Source: Desulfobulbaceae bacterium
GTDB taxonomy: Bacteria; Desulfobacterota; Desulfobulbia; Desulfobulbales; Desulfocapsaceae
DNA length: 64,000 nucleotides
Assembly (NCBI GenBank): GCA_009773475.1
Contig: WSXV01000002.1
Coordinates: 412,578-476,577, forward strand
Direction of reading: 5' to 3'
The notes below the pieces were generated by a model. That model ran no database searches, was not told the origin of the DNA, and worked only from the letters and a program-made list of their open reading frames with translations. Of this stretch, positions 17,893 to 29,500 are shown one piece after another; position 1 is the stretch's first letter, and each line of letters opens with the position of its first letter. A program made the translations under genes and the position numbers.

Positions 17893-19887
17893 ATGAGGGA
17901 TAAATTTGTGAGTAAAAGACTCAGGCTTGGTATTTGTTGCGTTCTATTTTTTGCTGGATACCTGCCTTTAACCGTCAAGGCGTTTGGAGCGGATGTTCAG
18001 GAAAACGCAACGCCAGTCCGGAAGACGAGCCCGGCACCTCAGGAAAATGCGACCAAAAGATCGCAATCAAAACCGGACGGAGTGCTGGCAAACGCGGCAA
18101 CGGCTGCCGCTGCCGCCGCCGATACCGCCAGTGCTGCCGCAAATGCCGCTGATGCCGCCGCCAAAGCGGCCCTAAGCGCCCTGGATGCGATCAATTCAAT
18201 CCTTCCCCCTTCCCAGCGACATCCGCATCCATCTTCAGTTCCCGTCCCCGCCCCAGCCAAAGAGAAAGCTCTTCCCTCTGTATCAGAGCAGTCGCCAGAT
18301 CAGCCTCCCGTCATCGAGCCCCAACCGCTGGAGTCCTTTTCGCAAGGGTTTGAGACCTCTTCCAGGCTCGGTGAGAACGGGGATGCCACAAAGTTTTTGG
18401 CACCGGAGCAGCAGACTCTGGTTGGCTTGGTCGGTAAGTTTGAGCTGCCGGTGTTCGTTGATACTGGTGGTGAATTTGTAAAAAGTCTTCCCGGTGATGC
18501 AGAGATAGGCGGGGAAGCTGCCGCCCCCCTTGGTGAGACGAATCTGGACGAATCAGTTTCTGCCGGTCGTAGTTTCAGTCGCGAAAGCCTGGCCGCAAAA
18601 GCGCGCGTTGAACAGGCACAAGCGCAAACCGGTCAGGCTTTCGGCCTTTTGCTGCCTTCCGCGTCCGTTCGTGCCAGTAACGGTGATGAAACTTCAACCC
18701 CCTCGGTTGCATTGGGTGATGATGGACAGCCGATTTCCTCAGAAACCCATAGCCGCAAAGACCTTACCTTTACTGTCCGTCAGCCGTTATTTGACTTGCC
18801 GAGCTATTTTGACTGGCAGCGCAGGAAAGTGGTGGAACAGGCACGGGCGGAGAGTCATCGCGTCACCGATGGTGATGCTTATTTGGCGACGTCAAACTCC
18901 TATCTTTCCCTGGTATCAACACGGATCCAGGCAGATTTGACCCGTGAATTCGAAGTGCAGTTGAAAGATCTCCTTACCTACATTGAAAAACGGGCCAGAG
19001 CAGGGGCCGCCAGTGGTTCCGACATGGATCGGGTCCGGGCCCGCAGCCAGGCGGCAATGTCGGCACGGCTCGAATATGAATCTGCCCATGCGGCTGCAGG
19101 GATAGAGTTTGTGCGTTTGACCAACGTGGTGCCCCGGATGGTTCGTCTGCCCGAACCGGATGCCATAGGGGGTGCCCAGATGCCGGATTCCCTCGGGCAC
19201 GCCGTTGCCGCAGCGATGACTACCAATCCAGAAATTGCCTCCCTTGCCGCTGAGGTGCAGGCTGCCCGGATTGACAAGAGCGCTGCCAAAGGTCGCTATC
19301 TGCCACGACTTGATGTCGAGTACTCTGATAACAAGTCCTTGCACGCCGGCGGGGATACTGATCCTGACGGTCAGCGGGATCAGCGCATCATGCTGGTATT
19401 AAACGCAAGTCTGTTTAATGGCGGGTCCGATTATCAGTATAACAATGAGCGCTCTGCCCGTTACAGCGAGTTGAAATATCGTATGGATGATCAGCGCCGA
19501 CGAATTGTCCAGGAGTTGTCTTCCAATTATGCCACCCTTGCCTCCATTAGGGAGCGCATTACCGTTGGCTATCGGGAGCTCGCGTCCATCTCCATGGCGG
19601 CCGATGCCATGTCAAAGCGGATGTTTTCAGGGAACCAGTCGCTGCTTGATCTGCTTGATGTGTATGATCGTCATTATCAGGCCCGGGCTCGCCTGGTGGA
19701 GTTGCATATCCGTGAGATGACCACTATTACCCAGATTGTCCGCCTGGTGAAAGGAACCCCTGAGATGATAGGCGTGCTGCCGGTTCCAGCGGCACCAGAG
19801 GCCGATAAGCCATCAAAAGACCTGTCTGGATCTCAGATACACGTGGAGCCGATGGTGTATGCTAGCTCTGGCCATGTAAAAGAATGA
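17893..19887 (+). CDS. TolC-family outer membrane channel of type I secretion locus (SiiC-like), with long N-terminal extension
   Basis: C-terminal OEP repeats (VAAAMTTNPEIASLAAEVQAARIDKSAAKGRYLPRLDVEYSD; SLLDLLDVYDRHYQARARLVELHIREMTTITQIVRL). Confidence 0.88.
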   Translation: MRDKFVSKRLRLGICCVLFFAGYLPLTVKAFGADVQENATPVRKTSPAPQENATKRSQSKPDGVLANAATAAAAAADTASAAANAADAAAKAALSALDAINSILPPSQRHPHPSSVPVPAPAKEKALPSVSEQSPDQPPVIEPQPLESFSQGFETSSRLGENGDATKFLAPEQQTLVGLVGKFELPVFVDTGGEFVKSLPGDAEIGGEAAAPLGETNLDESVSAGRSFSRESLAAKARVEQAQAQTGQAFGLLLPSASVRASNGDETSTPSVALGDDGQPISSETHSRKDLTFTVRQPLFDLPSYFDWQRRKVVEQARAESHRVTDGDAYLATSNSYLSLVSTRIQADLTREFEVQLKDLLTYIEKRARAGAASGSDMDRVRARSQAAMSARLEYESAHAAAGIEFVRLTNVVPRMVRLPEPDAIGGAQMPDSLGHAVAAAMTTNPEIASLAAEVQAARIDKSAAKGRYLPRLDVEYSDNKSLHAGGDTDPDGQRDQRIMLVLNASLFNGGSDYQYNNERSARYSELKYRMDDQRRRIVQELSSNYATLASIRERITVGYRELASISMAADAMSKRMFSGNQSLLDLLDVYDRHYQARARLVELHIREMTTITQIVRLVKGTPEMIGVLPVPAAPEADKPSKDLSGSQIHVEPMVYASSGHVKE

Positions 19888-19909
19888 CTGCCGGCAGTGG
19901 AGGAATAGT

Positions 19910-20596
19910 ATGAATGTTGATGGAGAAGGCAGTGATGGTTCGGATACCTTCTGGCCCGGCTATGTTGATGCGGTTACCAACCTGGTTCTGAACCTGCTCT
20001 TCCTTATAACCATTATGACGGTGGCGGTTTTCATGTTTGCCTTGGAGCTGGGGCGGACCAGCCGGGGCATAGCTGACGTTGAACATAAGGTGGGGACAAC
20101 CCAGCGACAGGCCCCTGCCGAGCGCGAGGTCTTGCGCCAGCCGGTGGGAACCGTTGATGTTGAGATTTCTTCCGAAGTTCAACCCGAGCGTACCGAGCCT
20201 GGGCCGGAGATTTCAGGAGGCAGTGATGCCGTGATGCCGACCGAGGTTGTGTCGGCGTCATCCGTCATTCCCGTGCCCCAGAAAGGGCTGGACAAAACGA
20301 TTGGCGGTGACACCGAGGTGACGGTTCGGTTTATGGATGACGCCGTGACCCTGACCCCGGAGGAGCTCCCCCAGTTGCGCAAGGCCCTGGAATCCATTGC
20401 CGGACGAGGCAAGGCTCGCATTGAAGTGGTCGTTCCCAAGGGGTTTTCAGAGGCTAAGCGGCTGGGCTTCTATCGCGCCATGACCGTCCGGAATCTGCTG
20501 CTGGAGATGAAAATGCCGAAAGACCGCATTGAGCTGTCGGTGCGGGAAGGCAAAAGCAATGCGAATGCCTCTCTGGTGCGCGTGTCCTCGCAGTGA
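19910..20596 (+). CDS. MotB/TolR-like membrane protein with OmpA-like periplasmic domain (SiiA-like)
   Basis: Single N-terminal TM with MotB-like acidic residue context (FWPGYVDAVTNLVLNLLFLITIMTVAVFMFAL); C-terminal OmpA-like pattern (VRFMDDAVTLTPEELPQLRKALESIAGRGKARIEV...RAMTVRNLLLEMKMPKDRIELS). Confidence 0.7.
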   Translation: MNVDGEGSDGSDTFWPGYVDAVTNLVLNLLFLITIMTVAVFMFALELGRTSRGIADVEHKVGTTQRQAPAEREVLRQPVGTVDVEISSEVQPERTEPGPEISGGSDAVMPTEVVSASSVIPVPQKGLDKTIGGDTEVTVRFMDDAVTLTPEELPQLRKALESIAGRGKARIEVVVPKGFSEAKRLGFYRAMTVRNLLLEMKMPKDRIELSVREGKSNANASLVRVSSQ

Positions 20597-21900
20597 TGAG
20601 CCAAAAAACAGCCCCTATTGATGGTGCCGCCCGCGATTTCTTCTTTGACCTTTCTCCTCAGCGGGCGTTTGTCTTTCTGGTTGTGCTGAGCTCGATCTGT
20701 CTTATGGCTTGGGCCGGGTTTACCAAGATTGATGTCATTGTCCGTACGGAAGGAAGAATCATCCCTGCCGGGAAATCACAGATTGTGCAGCATCTTGAAG
20801 GGGGAATAGTCACCAAGATCCTGGTGCAGGAAGGTCAGGTCGTCTCCACCGATCAGCCCTTGATGGAATTATCTGATATTCAGGCCAGGTCCACACTGGA
20901 CCAGGAACAGACGAAACTCTCTTCGTTACGTGGCCGGGAAGCACGTCTGCTCGCAGAGGTTAGTGGCCAAGACGCCATCAGCTTCCCGCCGGATCTCATC
21001 GATGCCAATGTGATCAGCGTCGAGACCAGTGCCTGGACGGCAAGGCGAACGCAGCTTGGGGAGGAGATCAGTGTTTTGCGATCGCAAAGTTTACAGAAGC
21101 ATGGTGAGTTGACAGAAATTATCTCCAAACATCAAAACCTTCGCGGCGAGCTCGAGCTTTTATCCAAACAGTTGAAGGTGATCGAAGGACTCAGAAAAAA
21201 CAACGCGGCATCAGAGCTGGAAGTATTGGAAATCCAGTCACGTATGCAGCGCCTTAGCTCTCAGATAGCGGAAGCGAGCACGGCCATTCCCCGATTACGA
21301 GCCGCCCAGTCGGAAGCAGAATCGCGAATCAATGAGGCAAAAGCAAGGTTTCGGGCAGAGGCCTCCTCGGCTTTAACCCAGGTTCGCGAGGAGCTTGAAA
21401 CATCCGGTCATGAAATCGGGACCAACGTTGACCGGGTTGATCGAAATATTGTCCGTGCCCCGGTGTCCGGCTTTATCAATAAACTCAATGTCGCCACCAT
21501 TGGCGGTGTTGTGCGGCCAAGCGAAGTGCTGCTTGAGATCACCCCCAGCGATCAGCGGATCATCATTGAAACGCGGGCCAATCCCAACGACCGGGCAAAA
21601 CTGCGAAGTGGCTTGCCCGCCCGGGTCCGGATTGGCGCCTATGATTACGCCACCTATGGCACACTCGATGGCCATGTGACGGAGGTGAGTGCGGACACGA
21701 TTACCGATGAGCGAGGTGTTCGCTATTACCGCGTGAATGTTGAAGTCGACATCGAAACGGTGACCAGCTCGATCAGGCAGCCCGGCACCCTGATTCCGGG
21801 CATGGCGGCCAGCGCAGACGTTGTGGTCGGCAAGCGGACGATCCTTTCGTATCTCCTTTCACCGCTTTTTAAATTTCGTGATGGCGCCTTCCGGGCGTGA
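20596..21900 (+). CDS. HlyD-family type I secretion periplasmic adaptor (SiiD-like)
   Basis: TEGRIIPAGKSQIVQHLEGGIVTKILVQEGQVVSTDQPLMELS...IVRAPVSGFINKLNVATIGGVVRPSEVLLEITPSDQRIIIETRANPNDRAKLRSGLPARVRIGAYDYATYGTLDG. Confidence 0.95.
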   Translation: MSQKTAPIDGAARDFFFDLSPQRAFVFLVVLSSICLMAWAGFTKIDVIVRTEGRIIPAGKSQIVQHLEGGIVTKILVQEGQVVSTDQPLMELSDIQARSTLDQEQTKLSSLRGREARLLAEVSGQDAISFPPDLIDANVISVETSAWTARRTQLGEEISVLRSQSLQKHGELTEIISKHQNLRGELELLSKQLKVIEGLRKNNAASELEVLEIQSRMQRLSSQIAEASTAIPRLRAAQSEAESRINEAKARFRAEASSALTQVREELETSGHEIGTNVDRVDRNIVRAPVSGFINKLNVATIGGVVRPSEVLLEITPSDQRIIIETRANPNDRAKLRSGLPARVRIGAYDYATYGTLDGHVTEVSADTITDERGVRYYRVNVEVDIETVTSSIRQPGTLIPGMAASADVVVGKRTILSYLLSPLFKFRDGAFRA

Positions 21901-21975
21901 GCCCCGGCAGGCTTTTCATGGCACGTGTAACCTTGGACCTTTATTTTTTACCTTGAGTGAATAACGAGAATAATC

Positions 21976-23319
21976 ATGCTGAAAGAACTCAAACTTTACT
22001 ATGTGTATGTGATGTTCCCCTTTGTACTCCTGCTTTTGGGGAGCGTCATTTTTTTTGACGCCATTAAGGGGACGATCATCAGGAATCCGCATCCGCAGAT
22101 TAATTACACCATTTTCTGTATTATCATCATCGGTGGTCTCCTTATTATGCGCAGCGTCCATCTGCTTGCCCGTGAAGCCAGAGCGTTAGCCGCCTTTTCT
22201 GAGGCCATTCGGGCTGAAACAGATATGGCGACGCTGCAGGAGATGGCGATCAAGTTTGACGGGGCCATTGCCTATGTTTTGCGGATGCTTGCGGCCTCAG
22301 GAGGTCGTTCGATCTCCCACCAGGAACAGACGGCTATTGAGCACGAACTGGCAACGGCAAAAACGCGTCTTACCCGCCGCAACGCCCTGCCCCAGTATCT
22401 ATCCGGGCTGCTAGTCGGTATGGGTCTACTCGGTACCTTTATCGGTCTGCTTGCCACCCTTAATGATATCGCCCTTCTCATCGGAAGTTTTGCGGACCTG
22501 GATATGAGTACTGCCAATCCGCTGGATGTTTTTCGGAATATGATAGACCGAATGAAGGCCCCCATGGCATCCATGGGAATTGCCTTCTCCGCCTCTCTTT
22601 TTGGTCTGTTGGGGTCCATTATTCTTGGTTTAATGATGGTTTCCCTGCGCCGGTTTCAAGGAGATATCCTCTCTCTGCTTGGTTCTGAAGTGGCCCAGCA
22701 TATAGAATTTGCCCTTGCCCATGGCGGGTTTACCTACAGCAAGGGAGCCTTGAAACTTGGGCTTGATAAGCTTGGAATGCCGGACGATGCTCCCCATCAT
22801 ATCCTCGTCCGCCCGACCCGTCCCATTGATCTGGCCACGGGGGAGCCTGGAACTTTCCCTCCCGGTTCCTCTGGAGTGGGGCCATTTGAGCAAGAAGAAG
22901 CTGCGGCCGTTGTCCGTGCAGCACAGGCGGGAGTGACAGGGGGGGCTGAGGCTGATTCTGCCGGCCTTGAAGCGCAGGTCCGCGTCCTGCTGCGTATTGA
23001 AGAGCGGTTGGCCGAGTCCGCGCGAAATGAGATGCGTGCGCTAGACGGTGCCCTGGATGATTTCCAGAAACAACGGGGTGATATGTTACGGACGCTCGCC
23101 GAACAGACAGAATCCAGCAATAATTTCCGGGGCGAGTTGCAGCGTGTGGGCAGGCAGCTTGGTTCGATTATGGAGATGATGGGAAAAAGTAATGCCAATT
23201 TGTCAGATCAAATATCGGAGCTGACAATTCGGTTGTCGGGAGACTTCACCGAATCTCACCGGATAATGCTTGCCCAGATTGAAGAACAGCGCAAGTTGTC
23301 TGAAAAACTTCAGAAATAA
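21976..23319 (+). CDS. MotA/TolQ/ExbB-like proton channel family protein (SiiB-like)
   Basis: Multiple TMs with QYLSGLLVGMGLLGTFIGLLATLNDIALLIGS...MASMGIAFSASLFGLLGSIILGLMMV, then a coiled-coil C-terminus. Confidence 0.8.
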   Translation: MLKELKLYYVYVMFPFVLLLLGSVIFFDAIKGTIIRNPHPQINYTIFCIIIIGGLLIMRSVHLLAREARALAAFSEAIRAETDMATLQEMAIKFDGAIAYVLRMLAASGGRSISHQEQTAIEHELATAKTRLTRRNALPQYLSGLLVGMGLLGTFIGLLATLNDIALLIGSFADLDMSTANPLDVFRNMIDRMKAPMASMGIAFSASLFGLLGSIILGLMMVSLRRFQGDILSLLGSEVAQHIEFALAHGGFTYSKGALKLGLDKLGMPDDAPHHILVRPTRPIDLATGEPGTFPPGSSGVGPFEQEEAAAVVRAAQAGVTGGAEADSAGLEAQVRVLLRIEERLAESARNEMRALDGALDDFQKQRGDMLRTLAEQTESSNNFRGELQRVGRQLGSIMEMMGKSNANLSDQISELTIRLSGDFTESHRIMLAQIEEQRKLSEKLQK

Positions 23320-23553
23320 TCGGCCCCAAAAAGGCAGAGTGCGCGCCATTGGCTGAAGGCTGAAGGATAGGGTATTCGTTGCCGCTAGCCTGTCTTCTCG
23401 GTCTTGAATTGAATGTAACATTTCAATATTAAGAGGTTCTTGCAAAGCAACAAGGGGATGGATCTCATTCATCTCTTTTGCAAGAGGCTTGAAAAATAAG
23501 AGTTGAGTCAAACGTTTGGAAGAATCTGTGATGGTCTTTCAGGAGATACGCAC

Positions 23554-26500
23554 ATGGAAAACGAGACAGTAAAACACGAAGATTTGTTGCGCATAGCCAT
23601 TGATCAAGGTCTTGTTGAACAGGCCGTGGTCGCACCGGATGGAACCATTACCGTCCCCCGGAGCAAGGGGAAACTCCTCTCTGTTGATGTGGCCGATGTT
23701 GATCTGGTGCTGGGCTTTGAAGACGGCACCTTTATCATCATTCCCTACGGCGCCCTTGATGCAATCAGTGAGGCACCTCCCAAGGTGCATTTTCTTGATG
23801 CCCAGGACAGTCTGGCCGTGCTCTTCAAGATGGTCGGCATCATCAATCCTGCCAAGGCCGGCAGCCTGCGGGTAGTCACAGACAATGTCGATGCGGCAAA
23901 TCTCCCTGCCGAAGAAAGAGAGGAAATGGCCCAGGATGAACTGCCGGTCCCTGATCTGCCTGCGCCGCCTGCCCCCCTGGCCAGGGTCAGCGCCGGCACA
24001 ACGCCCGGTGGAAAAGGGCCCGGGAAGGGGGCCGGTCTCGGCGGCAGTGGTGAAGGAGATGGGGAGGTTCAGGCAACCGTTACCCCTCTGGCTGTTCCTC
24101 AGCCGGCGGTGTACCGGGTCGGCACCAAGCAGCAGATAAGTATCGAGGATTTATTGAATGGTTTGGGATTGGGCGAACAGCCAAACTTAACCCAGACCCT
24201 GTATACTTCAAGCGCATTCAAGCTGGCACCGTCAGGCCGGGCTGATCTGCCACTGGGTTCCTACGATGGAAGTCTGAGCTCCACTCAGCTTGCGCAACAT
24301 GCAAGCCCGGAAGGGCAATCAACGCGCGAAGTTATCAATGGTTCCGCCAGCAGCGACACCATTGACCATAATGCTGTATTCAGTTCAGGAGTGGCACAGT
24401 GGTCGAAGACCATGCACCTCACCTTCAATAATTTTTCCGAGGTTTCGGCCATACAGATAGTGGTCAGTGCCGCTAAACTTGCCTTGATCCCCGGCTTTGA
24501 CATTCAGGGGGCCGGGGTAAGTCGAACCGCTCCTAACTCCAATACCTGGATGGTCACTCCATCGGCTGATATCTTCGGCTACGGCCAGGACATTCAGATT
24601 GTTTACAATGTCACTGACAGCACTGTGGCGCCAGTGGATTTTGGAGCCGACATCACTGTTACCGGCAAAACCGGGCCGCTCAACTTTGAAATAACCAACA
24701 ACATAGTGTTTACCTGGCGAGATGCCACCACAGAAAGTGAATTCACAGTTCCAAGCGATTCCGGCGACCTCATGATGGTGCTGCCCCGCGCCGGGTTGGG
24801 GGTAGAGATTTTAGCCGGTGCCGGTGATGATACGGTTTCTGCCGGTGCGGGACATGACCTCCTCCATGGAGAGGTTGGTGATGATACGCTCTATGGCGGT
24901 ACCGGCAATGACATACTGGACGGTGGAGCCGGTGCAGATGCCCTGGATGGTGGACAGGGTTTTGATACAGCCACCTACGTCAATGCCACGCTGGGAGTCG
25001 CTGCTGTCCTGGATCTAGCTACCGGGATTGCCAATACCAACGAGGCAAATGGTGACACGTATGTCAACATTGAGAACCTTACCGGTTCCAGCCACAATGA
25101 TATCTTGATCGGTGACGCGGCGGTAAATATCCTTACCGGTTTAGCTGGTGACGACGTATTGTCGGGTCGGGGTGGCAGCGACACCATTGATGGTGGTGAC
25201 GGCACCGATACTGCCAGCTACGAATTTGCTACTTCAGCAGTTACAGTCAATTTAACGAGCAATACCGGTACCCAGGGTGAAGCAGACGGCGACATTCTGA
25301 TCTCCATCGAAAACCTGATTGGTGGCAGTGGTAATGATACTTTTACCGGTGCCCATGGTATTCAGGCCAATGCTTTTGATGGTCGTGGCGGCACCAGTGA
25401 CACCGTCAGTTATACCGTTTCAACGGAAGGCCTTGTTGTCGCCTTGGATCACACGCTCCTCCTTACGCCTGTTACGCAAACCAACGATGCGGCCGGTGAT
25501 ACCTTTGTCAACATTGAAAACCTTATTGGTACAGCTTATGCAGACACCCTGATCGGCAACAATGTTGCCAACGTCCTGACTGGCGGTGCCGGCAACGATA
25601 TCTTGGAAGGCCTGGGGAGCGGAGATGCCTTTATTGGCGGTGCAGGCACCGATACGATCAGCTACGCGAACTCGGTCTTGGGAGTGGTCTCTTCCCTTAC
25701 CACCACCTTCGGCAGTGGCCCTGCTGTCACCCAAACCAACGACGCACTTGGCGATACGTATGTAGGCATTGAGAACATGATCGGGTCCGGTGGCAGCGAC
25801 ACATTGATCGGAGAGAGCAACAACAATCGTATCGAAGGCGGTGCTGGTGATGACACCCTCGAAGGGATGGGGGGCGCAGATCAGCTTATTGGAGGTGTTG
25901 GTATCGATACTGCCAGCTATGTGCATTCAACCTATGTGTATGCGTCACTTACTACCCTTGCCGGTTTTACCAATGTGGGCGATGCGGCAGGCGACACCTA
26001 TGACGGAATCGAAAATCTAACCGGTTCAAGTTTTAATGACATTTTGATCGGTACAGCCGGGAGCAACGTCCTGACTGGCGGCGATGGTGATGATGTGCTG
26101 GAAGGCATGGAAGGTGCGGATGTCCTTGACGGTGGTGCCGGCGTCAACACGGCCAGTTACGAACACAGTTCTGATCAGGGCGCTGGAACCGGAGTTACGG
26201 CCTCGCTTATCACTCCCGGCGTCTCCAACACTGGAGACGCCGCAGGTGATACGTATATAAACATCCTTAATTTAACCGGTTCTGCGTTCAATGACACACT
26301 TACCGGCGATGCTAATAATAACGTCATTTATGGTGGCGCCGGTAACGACACCATCACCGGGGGTGCGGGTACAGATGCTCTCTCCGGGGATGCCGGCAAC
26401 GACAGCATCTCCGATGACCTTGTTGGTGCCGCCCGGTTATATGGCGGTACTGGTGACGACCAGATAACCATCACAAGTTACGACAATATCGCCGGTATGC

Positions 26501-29500
26501 AGGATCTTATCGATGGCGGTAGCGGCACTGACACCCTGATCTGGGCGGGTGCCGGATCCCGTCTGGATTTCAATATGTGGAATGGCACGTTCAGTAATTC
26601 CACATTCTCCGGCATTGAAAACATCACCATCTCCGGCACAAATTCCAGTTACATCTATCTCGACAATTACGACAACGTCATCATCGGTGGTTCTAATATC
26701 GACTATGTTGACTATCGTTATGCCCTTGCCGGAATTTCAGTCAACCTCTTAACCGGTGTTGTTACCGGCGGCAGTGGTAACGATACACTGTCAAATATTG
26801 ATTATATTTATGGCGGAAGTGCGTTTGATGACGTTCTGATTGGCAACAATAGCAACAACTGGATTCGAGGATATTACGGAGCCGACACCATTGATGGCCT
26901 GGGAGGTTCAGACACCTGGTATCTTGACTGGAGCGGATGGAGCACTACGGCATCTCTGCTTACCGCTGCACAGAATGCGGCGATGGGGATCGTTATGATC
27001 GGTGACGCAGCTGGTGATTCTGTTACCAACATGGAAAATATTTACGCCTCCTATGGGGATTCCATCTATGGCAACGCAGGTGCAAACACTTTGTACGGCA
27101 GAGGGTTGATAGAAGGGTTCCTCGGCAGCGATTTCATAAACGGTGCAGGCACAGTCGCAACTGCCAGCTATGCCAATGCCGGCAACAGTTATCTGGCAGG
27201 ATTGGGCATAACCGCTGGAACAGGGGTTGGAGTTATTGCAAACCTCACCACTGCTGCTTTTGCCAATGGAGGAGCGGTAAATAACAGCGGAGACGCAGCC
27301 GGTGATACCTATTCAGCCAGTATCAGCAATATTACCGGATCTGCCTTTGCCGATATATTGGTTGGCAACGCCTCAGCTAACGCACTTTCAGGCGGAGCAG
27401 GTGATGATATACTGGAAGGACTTGCGGGGTCGGATGTACTGAGAGGTGGCGCTGGTAACGACACGGTTTCTTATGCCCACGCCAATGCGGCTGTCCTGGT
27501 GGATATTGATAACAATACTGCCAGGACCTTGACCAACGACGCGGCAGGGGACACCTTTTTTGAAATTGAGAATATCACCGGCTCTAATTTCAATGATTTT
27601 CTGTACGGTGATGAGCATGATAATGTGTTGATTGGTGGCTTGGGGAACGACAATCTGGATGGTGGTAATGGTACTGATACTGCCAGTTATGCCAGTGCGA
27701 CAGGCTCGGTAGTTATCAACCTTGCCACTAACACCGTTTCTGGCTCCGCCGGTAATGACACCTTGGTCAGTATTGAGCGTATTATTGGCTCCGCCTATGT
27801 TGACACTATCACAGGCACTGCAGGTGATGATGTTCTCGACGGCGGCGAGGGCAGCGATAGCATCGATGGTAGTGCTGGAAACGATACCATATCTTATGCA
27901 AGTGCCACATCATTCCGGAACGTCAACCTGTTAACCGGCACGAATAGCGACAATGACGCCCTCACCAGTATTGAAAATATCATCGGCACCCGTTTGAATG
28001 ATACCCTGACCGGTGATAATGGTGACAATATCATTGAAGGCGGACTGGGGAATGATGTCCTGATTGGTGGTGTTGGTACAGATACGGTCAGCTATGCAAA
28101 TGCGCCAGCCGGAGTCACCGTCAGTCTGGCCATAGCTACTGCGCAAACTACCGGCGGAGCGGGTAGCGACACCCTGTCTGGTTTTGAGAACCTGCTTGGC
28201 TCTGCTTACAACGATATACTCACCGGAGACGGTAGTGCCAATATCATCACCGGCGGTTCCGGTGATGATATGCTGATTGGCGGAGCTGGTGCCGATAGCC
28301 TGAACGGTGGTCTGGGCACAGATACCGTCTCCTATGCAACTTCCGGCGCGGGTGTAACCATAACCATTAACGGAGGTGCCGGTGTGGGCGGTGATGCGGC
28401 CGGTGATCTGCTTACCGGTATTGAAAACCTGGTTGGCTCAAATTTTGGCGATACCCTCACCGGTGATGGCGGTGCCAACCTGTTTATTGCCGGAAATGGC
28501 AACGATACGCTCAACGGCCTCGGCGGTATGGACACTGTCAGCTATGTAAATGCCACGGCGTTTATAACAGCATACCTGCCGGACGGCACGGTAACCGGTG
28601 GATCAGGTAGTGATTCTGTGAGTAATATTGAAAATATCATCGGTTCTATTTTTGCCGATAGCCTGACTGGAAACGATAGTGACAATATTATTGAAGGTGG
28701 TGCAGGTGCGGATACGCTTATCGGTGGTGCTGGAAATGATACCGCCAGCTATGTCGGTTCTGATGCAGGGGTAAATGTGAGCCTGGTGTCCGGCGCGACA
28801 AATACCGGTGGCCATGCTGCGGGTGATTCTCTCTTAGGATTCGAGAACCTGCTTGGAAGTGCATTTAACGATACTCTGACCGGTGATTTAAACAGTAACA
28901 TGCTGGACGGTGGCGCTGGTGACGACATCCTGATCGGTGGTGTCGGAGCCGATGCCCTGATCGGAGGCATTGGCACTAATACCGCCTCTTACCTCAATGC
29001 AACCTCAGCGGTTACGGCCAGCCTGACCACCGGTACCGGCACATTGGGCGAAGCAAGTGGTGACACCTATTCAAGTATTCAGAACCTGACCGGTTCAGCC
29101 TATAACGACAACCTTACCGGTGATGGATACGCCAACAAGTTGGATGGTGGTGCCGGCAACGACACCCTGACCGGTAATGCCGGGGATGATATATTTGATG
29201 TCAGGCTGGGGCGTGATACCGCGCATGGTGGTGACGGCGATGACCTGTTTCTGGTTGATGCCGGTAACGTAGCCAATCTGCCCAACCAGATAAACGGGAA
29301 TAATAGTGATTATAATTCAACCAGAATAACGGGTACCGGTGATACGGTTGAACTTTTCAACCTTGGTGGCAGTTATTCAATGACTTCACTGGCCAATGCA
29401 ACCAATAGTATGGAAATACTTGATATTCGTGATGCTGCAAGTACCACGCTCAGTATCTCCAGCCTGGATGTGCGTAATTTTGTTGATGGCGGCAACGCTT

